Shown piece after piece: positions 58,374 through 64,000 of a stretch of 64,000 nucleotides of DNA. Numbering within the stretch: the stretch's first letter is position 1; every line of letters begins with the position of its first letter. The notes under the pieces were generated by a model. The model saw nothing but the letters and a program-made list of their open reading frames with translations, was not told the origin of the DNA and did not search any database. Source of the DNA: Laetiporus sulphureus 93-53 (taxonomy: Eukaryota > Basidiomycota > Agaricomycetes > Polyporales > Laetiporaceae). Both the position numbers and the translations under genes were made by a program. Location: positions 1,368,074-1,432,073 of the forward strand of contig NW_024468510.1 of NCBI RefSeq assembly GCF_001632365.1, written 5' to 3'.

Positions 58374-58892
58374 TCACTCCCTGGACGTAATCTCCACGGC
58401 CAGCAGGCCGACACCTATCACAACGGCCAGCATCGCCATAACCTGACAGCGCCACCGGAACAGCTCTGCGACTGAAAAGAGAATCAGATTCATCATGCGC
58501 CCTACAGGAAGGGAGAGTAACATACAGGTATCACATTCAGACACACCTCTTCGCCAGAAACCTCCGAAGATCCAGCAGGGAAAGAACAGAAAGCCAGCGA
58601 GAAAGAATGACTTTTCCGCCGGCCACCGAGCAGGATCAGGCGGCCCAAAGAACGGTAGTTTCTCCTCCTTATATTCGGCGCTTGATAAGGAGCCATGCTT
58701 GGCTGCTCTGTCAGCTTTTGGCGCAGGAGCCTGCTTCAATTATCGTAAAACTGCATATCAGCACGGCTGAATGGTCAAGCAGAACCGAGAATTTACCACC
58801 CCGCCGAGCGCAGGCCAGAAGTCAGAAGAGCATTCTATGTCATCGGGAGCGGGACTCCGTCTGTTATCTCCTGAAGCCTGTGGAAGCGTCAT
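58374..58892 (-). CDS. small membrane protein, function unknown
   Basis: Three exons, about 120 residues. The ATG at 58892 reads MTLPQASGDNRRSPAPDD and SDFWPALGGV, then an intron (GTAAATTCT donor) joins APAPKADRAAKHG. The core has EKLPFFGPPDPARWPAEKSF and a hydrophobic helix FLAGFLFFPCWIFGGFW, followed after the intron at 58472-58546 by a second helix AMLAVVIGVGLLAVEITS. That intron is 75 bases and in frame, so a retained form stays open. Two helices with a Pro-rich loop suggest an organelle membrane protein. I know similar fungal hypotheticals but no function. Confidence 0.7.
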
Positions 58893-58934
58893 CGTATAGT
58901 CCAACACCTCGAAGTGAGGCAGACATGCTCACGT

Positions 58935-60080
58935 TGACGGGTAAATCTGCTGGGGAATAGCTCGCCTCGATGTCTGCCTCTCCCAACTGCGATAGTGAGC
59001 GCATATTGCACAGCTCCGTATATCGCCTTCTGCCATGGAGCTGCGTTTATGAGCGTTGCCGTGTGTGCTATTCCCGTTATTCGCTGTCAAGATCGGATTA
59101 CACACTACCGCTTCAAGATGGTTAGTTTCCGCCTTTACGAGAACGGCAATGATCAGCTTCCGCCCCGCTCTCACGTTTGAGCCGATTGTTGACACGATCA
59201 CCATTCCAATCGGGTGAAAGCGACAGAGTTACGTACCCAGCGAGGCGACAGCACAGAGGTCCCTATAAAATGCCCGGGTATGCGTTGCAGTTCATGTTGG
59301 ATCACAGTAATCACTGTCATGGCTATCAACGTCAGTGACTCAGTGGGACACCAGCCTTTACCCGCACTCGGTGAGTACAAGACTCATGTCAACTGATGCG
59401 CAATTGAAACGTTCTTGACATATCGTATCGAAGCCGATCGCCGCCCAGAGAACCACCACTGCTTCCGGCGAACCAATCTCTTTCTCATATCGTCTCTTAG
59501 CATGCCGAGGTGATGTTTTACTGCAATTGACTTGCTTAATGAGCCTAATAACACGTCAATAGACCGACCCCGATATGCGGTGGTGACGCATACAAGCTTC
59601 CGGCGCACCGAAGCAATTCTCCCTCAGGATGTCTCTTTTCTTCATGCCTAGTACCTCGCGGGGGAGGTGAGTGCGGATTGGCCGCATGCGACCGAGATAT
59701 GCTTACCGTATTAAACTCACATCATCCACACCAAGCCTAAAAGTCCGCCTGGACCCCAGCAGTGACACCCTAGAGTAAGAAGAAGATTACTCATTGATGC
59801 GGATGCTCCATGGACGACGTCGTTGCAGCACTCGATTAGCATTTCACAATGGTTATTGGACCGATAACTTGCTCTATCTGCAGATCGTCCTTGATGAACA
59901 CATCGACAATCACAGTCTCGGTGGAAGAAAGAAAGCAGTTCTTTGCTTGCCTCCAACCTACGTCGTCATCAACTAGCGAAGCTCCCACGTTCCGAACAGA
60001 GTGCAACGGGTGTTTGACGTCGGGCGTTCGAAGTCGGGTATAGGTAGTTCTGCACTGCGTTTAAGCGGTCATCACTCTAA
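58935..60080 (-). pseudogene. decayed partial copies of the neighbouring aldehyde dehydrogenase gene
   Basis: Two remnants. Remnant 1 (about 60080-59420) matches the C-terminal exons of the intact gene. CFLSSTETVIVDVFIKDDLQ followed by QVIGPITIVKC matches [18 protein letters not shown] and [10 protein letters not shown]. Further on, SAC-stop-ETI-stop-ERDWFAG matches [14 protein letters not shown], with two in-frame stops. The last intron region is also similar, so DNA rather than RNA was copied. Remnant 2 (about 59390-58935) matches central exons: AMTVITV for PMSVITF, VVCNPILTANNGNS for [16 protein letters not shown], and DNA around 58935-58985 matches the catalytic cysteine exon. Neither remnant has the N-terminal exons. 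Clearly non-functional. Confidence 0.72.
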
Positions 60081-60394
60081 CGGCAAGGTCAGTCTGCTGA
60101 TGTGGTGATCCGCAAGGCTGCCCCGTCTCGCTGCAGCTCTCAGCAATGTTTCAAGGCACACAAGTTGCTCGCAAGGCGTAGGACTCACATAACTGACTCA
60201 TTCATTGACTAGCTGTTGAAGTGGTCGGAGACTTGCATGTGCCGATGGGTCTCCAGATGAGGATGGACACATGCGTGAATTCCGGGTTTTGCGTCTCAAA
60301 AACCACCGATCGTCTGTACTGAGCCGAAAACATCATGTTCGACGTCGGCGTAGAACATAGAGTAGACTGTTGTGATATGCTAGTTATAGATCGA

Positions 60395-62639
60395 TTACCC
60401 ATATCGTTTCTCGCCACCGGTTTCGGCGAACCAGTCTTGCTGCTCAATTGTCTCTTGCGCCGAGGCGGTGTTCACTATGATTGATTTGCTTTGCGAATCT
60501 GAGGAACATTGCATCAACACAATTCCTCGCCGATATGCAGCGTTTATACGTACAAGCTTGCAATGCCTCGACGCCATTCTCTCTTCCCATCCCACTCTCT
60601 TTCATACCTCCCCTGTAAGAGAACAGTGGATGAGTTTGCTTCGGTTGCGTACGGTCGATCATCCTCACCATGGGGAACTTGGGTCATTGCGGTGATGGGT
60701 GTTGACCCACACTAAGCCCGCCTCAATCTCGGCGGAGATTCGGTGAGCGCGTGACAAGTCAGACGTCCAGATGCCTGCTCCCAGACCGTACTTGCAAGCA
60801 TTGGCGAGGGTGACACCTTCTGCCTCGTCCTAAAGGGAAAGGTGATGATGGATATAAATACTCCAAGAATAACGCCACCACCATACTCACAGAAAAGCGC
60901 TTCACCACAACGACGGGGCCGAAGATTTCCTCTATCCACAAGTCGTCCTCGGTGGATATATCGGTGATCACGGTGGGAGGAAAGAAGCAACCCTTGGAGA
61001 GGTCAAATCCATCCAGCGGCGACGAGCCAGTCATCCGATGGCCGCCAGCAACTATCTTCCCGGACCCTCGTCGTTGCACGAGCTGCTCAATCCTCTCCAA
61101 TTGTTTCGGACCGATGACTGTCCCCATAGTTGACGCCGGGTTCATTGCTGTGCATGCGTTTAGCACGTAAGGCAATCATTAATTGAATTACGTCATACGT
61201 ACGATTGCCCATGCGCTTCTTGATGTTCTCTACTTTGATCAAGAAACGCTTGATGAACTCGTCGTAAATCTCGTCCTGAACGATAAGTCTGGTGCCAGAC
61301 ACGCACGTCTGGCCAGAAGCGACGAAGCATGCGAAGGCGGCTCCATTCACGGCAGCCTGAAGATCTGCATCGTTGAACACCACAATCGGGGCCTAGAGAT
61401 ATGACGGTATCAGCTCCTCGTCGTGCCACTCAACACAATGAGGTGAGGACCTTTCCGCCCAGTTCTGCAGTAAATGCTGCCAGGTTGTTGCCGACGATGC
61501 TACCGAGAGCGCGACCAGTAGCCGTGCCTGCCTGCGAAACAAACTTCTCAACAAGCCTTTAAAGACTTCGTTGTGCCCTTACCGTGATGTCGACCTTTCT
61601 CACCAGCGGGTTAGATGCCAGTTCAGGACCAATTTCTCTCCCATAGCCAGGTAGCACCGACAATACGCCCGGTGGTACTAGCAAAATAATGTCAGACGAG
61701 ACTGAGTACGCATTTTGAGAGCGAAACGCACCTCCGGCTAGAGCTGCCAGCTCAGCGAACGTAATGACCGACATAGGTGTGAGTTCACTGGGCTTCACGA
61801 TGACTGAGTTACCAGCAGCGAGTGCGGGTGCAATCTTCTTGATGGCAATGAATAAGGGATGATTGAACGGCTGAGTCACTGTCAGATGTGATGCGCTATA
61901 TGCTCGCTGCTGAACAGCTCACCGTGATCTGTGCAACAACACCAAGGGGAACGCGCTGCACGTAGTTGAGCAGCTTTCCCTGAGTCGGGGCTACAAAGTC
62001 TTGACCAGTGCGGAGTAATGCTGCGTAATAGTCACTGAGAATAGGTCATAGGGAGCAGGCGAGATGGTACGATGAAATAGAAACTCACAGCCACTCAGGC
62101 AGGCGTCCTAGCTGAGCATTCATCTCCCTAATCGCTCTTCCCGTCTGCAGCGTCTCCATCTTCGCAAACTCCTTGAGGTTTAACTCTACTTCTCTCGCGA
62201 GGTTCGAAAGGACGGCGGCTCGGAAACTATGCGAAGCTCTGGACCAGACACCCGACTTGTATACCTCGTGCGCGTGGTATACGGTCTTCTGGACGTCATC
62301 GCGACTTGACATCACGACGCTGCACGCAACCGTTAGATTCTGCTCCTAGAATGCTTATCTATGGTTGAGAACATACGTGCAGATCGCTTCGCCTGTGGCG
62401 GGGCTCCTCAGAACGAGCCTAGATAGGAATATTGAGCTATACGGACTTTATCAGGACACGATGCCACGTACTCCTCGCGGTCCGCCGAGGATGGGACGCG
62501 CCCTTCCCGAATAGTGTGCAGAGCAAATGGGCCATAATGAGTACGGTTCAACGCCTTTACCTGAACAAACAGTTAGACACTGCGACTCTACGGCATTCCT
62601 GACGTTACTCACAAGGCGATTTATCCTGCCTTTTCTCAT
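60395..62639 (-). CDS. NAD(P)-dependent aldehyde dehydrogenase
   Basis: Oxidises an aldehyde to the acid. Motifs in order: [20 protein letters not shown] and [17 protein letters not shown] (cofactor site), [20 protein letters not shown] (catalytic Glu), [18 protein letters not shown] (catalytic Cys), [69 protein letters not shown] and [15 protein letters not shown]. About twelve exons; total near 500 residues. The N-terminus (MRKGRINRL, an intron, then [15 protein letters not shown]) is not the usual ALDH start, so the true first exon is uncertain. It ends [12 protein letters not shown] with TAA at 60395. Substrate is unknown; the sequence resembles the salicylaldehyde/phenylacetaldehyde-type fungal ALDHs only in a general way. 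Confidence 0.88.
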
Positions 62640-63166
62640 GGGTGGCCGGACTCTACGTTGGTTGGAGATAGTCCTCGGGCCCTGCGCGAAGTACGATTCT
62701 CGAATCCCATCAAATGGTATATTGCACCACGTGCAAGCCGATCAAGGAACGTTCCGAACGACCAACACCTCTTCCCAGCCCTATCAAAGTCACGTCTGTC
62801 CGTGTCGACGCAGGTCCCTCCTCTGGGTCAAGGTCTCCTCCGACGCGCTCCTGAACATGGTTTTCGCACCCACAAATTAGTATCCGGAATAGCGTGCATG
62901 CATCATGATTATCGCGGACATGGACAGAGATTACGAATCGCTCAAAACGACAACGTGGGTGATCGACCTACTTCGATACAAATGATTACATGACGATGAG
63001 GCGTGTGAGGGAGAAGGAGCGTGTGCGGTAATGTCTGTGCTGAACTGATGTATACGCAGGACGAAGTCGGGAAATGGCACAAGGAATCTCAAAGATTAGT
63101 CTTCGACATCAGGGTAACGATGAAGACATGGGTAATCGGATCAATACAAGGCGAAGCGCTCTAGCC
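62640..63166. other. intergenic region
   Basis: Promoter of the aldehyde dehydrogenase gene and 3' flank of MET2. No coding signal. Confidence 0.4.
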
Positions 63167-64000
63167 TCAACATAGAAAGCCCCGAATAGCGCCTCCGATG
63201 TTTTGCACATCCAGCCTGGCAAGGGGTCAGTACCTCCATAAGTAGAGGGAGCAAAAGGCTACTCACAGGAAGGTATCATGGCCCCACACACCACCGAGCT
63301 CATAATAGCTGACCATCTGATTACCGGTCATCCTCAGCGCATCTGCAACCTCCCGTTGCTGCTCTACTGGAAAAAGAATGTCGCTCTGCACGCCCAGAAT
63401 CAGCGTCGGCGTGTTCGACAGAGGGCGGAGACCCTCCGCAAGGTCAGGCAAATGTCTTGGCGGGTTTGCTGGTGGCGGATGCGACTTCGAATGTGATAAC
63501 AACCAGTGATAGTACGAATGTGAAGGCGAGGGCGGGTGGGAGGACATGGAAGGCGGTAGGGGAGGAGGAGAGCTGCGCGGCGCCGGAGGAGTGAGATGGA
63601 TCTCAGAAAGCGCAGAGCGCGTGAGATCGAAGACGTCCATGGCCTTGGAAATGTAAATCAAGGAATTCGCGTCATACTTCAAGCAGAAGGACTCCCCCTA
63701 GAAGGTATCCCCGTAAGTCATGTTGTACGTTTGATCAGAGAAAGACGATATACCACGAACCTGATAGTCAAGATAGGTCTCAATCAAGAAATCAGGACAA
63801 AATGCTGGTGCGCGGGGTAATGAAGGTTCCTCCAGCGTTGTTGTTTGCGATGACTCAGGAAGCGGCTTCAATTTACGGCCAAATCTCTGATCCCATTCAG
63901 GACCTGAGCGATATGTGATAGTTGCAATCTCTGATGATGTCATGTCAGCGCTACATGTCATAGATGGGTCAGATGAGATGAACACGTACGTCGAGCCAGC
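63167..64000 (-). CDS. MET2: homoserine O-acetyltransferase, 3' part (cut by the window edge)
   Basis: Alpha/beta-hydrolase enzyme that makes O-acetylhomoserine for methionine synthesis. Only the C-terminal half is in the window. [34 protein letters not shown], and [19 protein letters not shown] are strongly conserved. A Pro/Ser-rich insertion follows (about 63.48-63.58 kb), then [15 protein letters not shown] (catalytic Asp) and VWGHDTFL (catalytic His). A final intron (GTGAGTAGC) joins [15 protein letters not shown], stop at 63167-63169. The nucleophilic Ser and N-terminus lie beyond position 64000. No damage seen. Confidence 0.9.

Noticed and set aside
1..64000. CRISPR arrays, bacterial operons, insertion sequences, tRNA and rRNA genes
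   Set aside because: The window is spliced eukaryotic DNA. I saw no regularly spaced repeats, no terminal inverted repeats and no cloverleaf with a TTC-type arm.

Overview
This window looks like nuclear DNA of a filamentous basidiomycete, most likely an Agaricomycete. Genes lie on both strands and are cut by many short introns (about 45-75 nt, mostly GT-AG with occasional GC-AG). There are no operons, ribosome binding sites or rRNA/tRNA genes that I could see. The gene content is typical of the group: two members of the Agaricomycete DUF6593 family, a GH128 glucanase, a secreted GH125 mannosidase, an M28 aminopeptidase, a DAL5-type permease and a transposon-associated expanded-family gene. 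Because the genes are spliced, most CDS intervals below run from start codon to stop codon and include introns. I inferred splice sites by reading donors, acceptors and reading frame, with no transcript evidence.

Layout, left to right. 0.3-9.9 kb: a bZIP factor with a C-terminal DUF3425-like domain, a DUF6593 gene, RNA polymerase subunit RPB12, an unknown Ser/Pro-rich protein, a GPATCH11-like G-patch protein and a two-RRM RNA-binding protein. 10.5-18.9 kb: GH128 glucanase, AhpD-like protein, a second DUF6593 gene, mitochondrial ribosomal protein uL11m and a secreted M28 aminopeptidase. 19.0-25.2 kb: two head-to-head genes coding for related WD40 proteins with long disordered N-terminal halves. 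25.4-41.1 kb: a small HIG1/Rcf2-like membrane protein, an Inn1/Fic1-like C2 protein, GH125, a large disordered protein, a DUF1640 (MCUR1/Fmp32-like) mitochondrial protein, and the divergent pair PYM and GPN3.

41.6-46.3 kb is the least well ordered part. It holds a decayed transposon-associated gene, an unresolved stretch and a Tyr/Ser/His-rich small protein. 46.3-58.9 kb: a large SLIP-GC-like GTPase, an unknown nuclear-looking protein, a DAL5-family permease, ESCRT-III subunit VPS60/CHMP5 and a small membrane protein. 58.9-62.6 kb: an intact aldehyde dehydrogenase gene preceded by decayed partial copies of itself. The right edge cuts a homoserine O-acetyltransferase (MET2) gene.

Most genes are unrelated housekeeping or secreted-enzyme genes that do not form a pathway. 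The most interesting signals are the WD40 paralogue pair, the decayed aldehyde dehydrogenase copies (in swapped exon order), the dynamin-like SLIP-GC GTPase and the broken transposon-associated gene.
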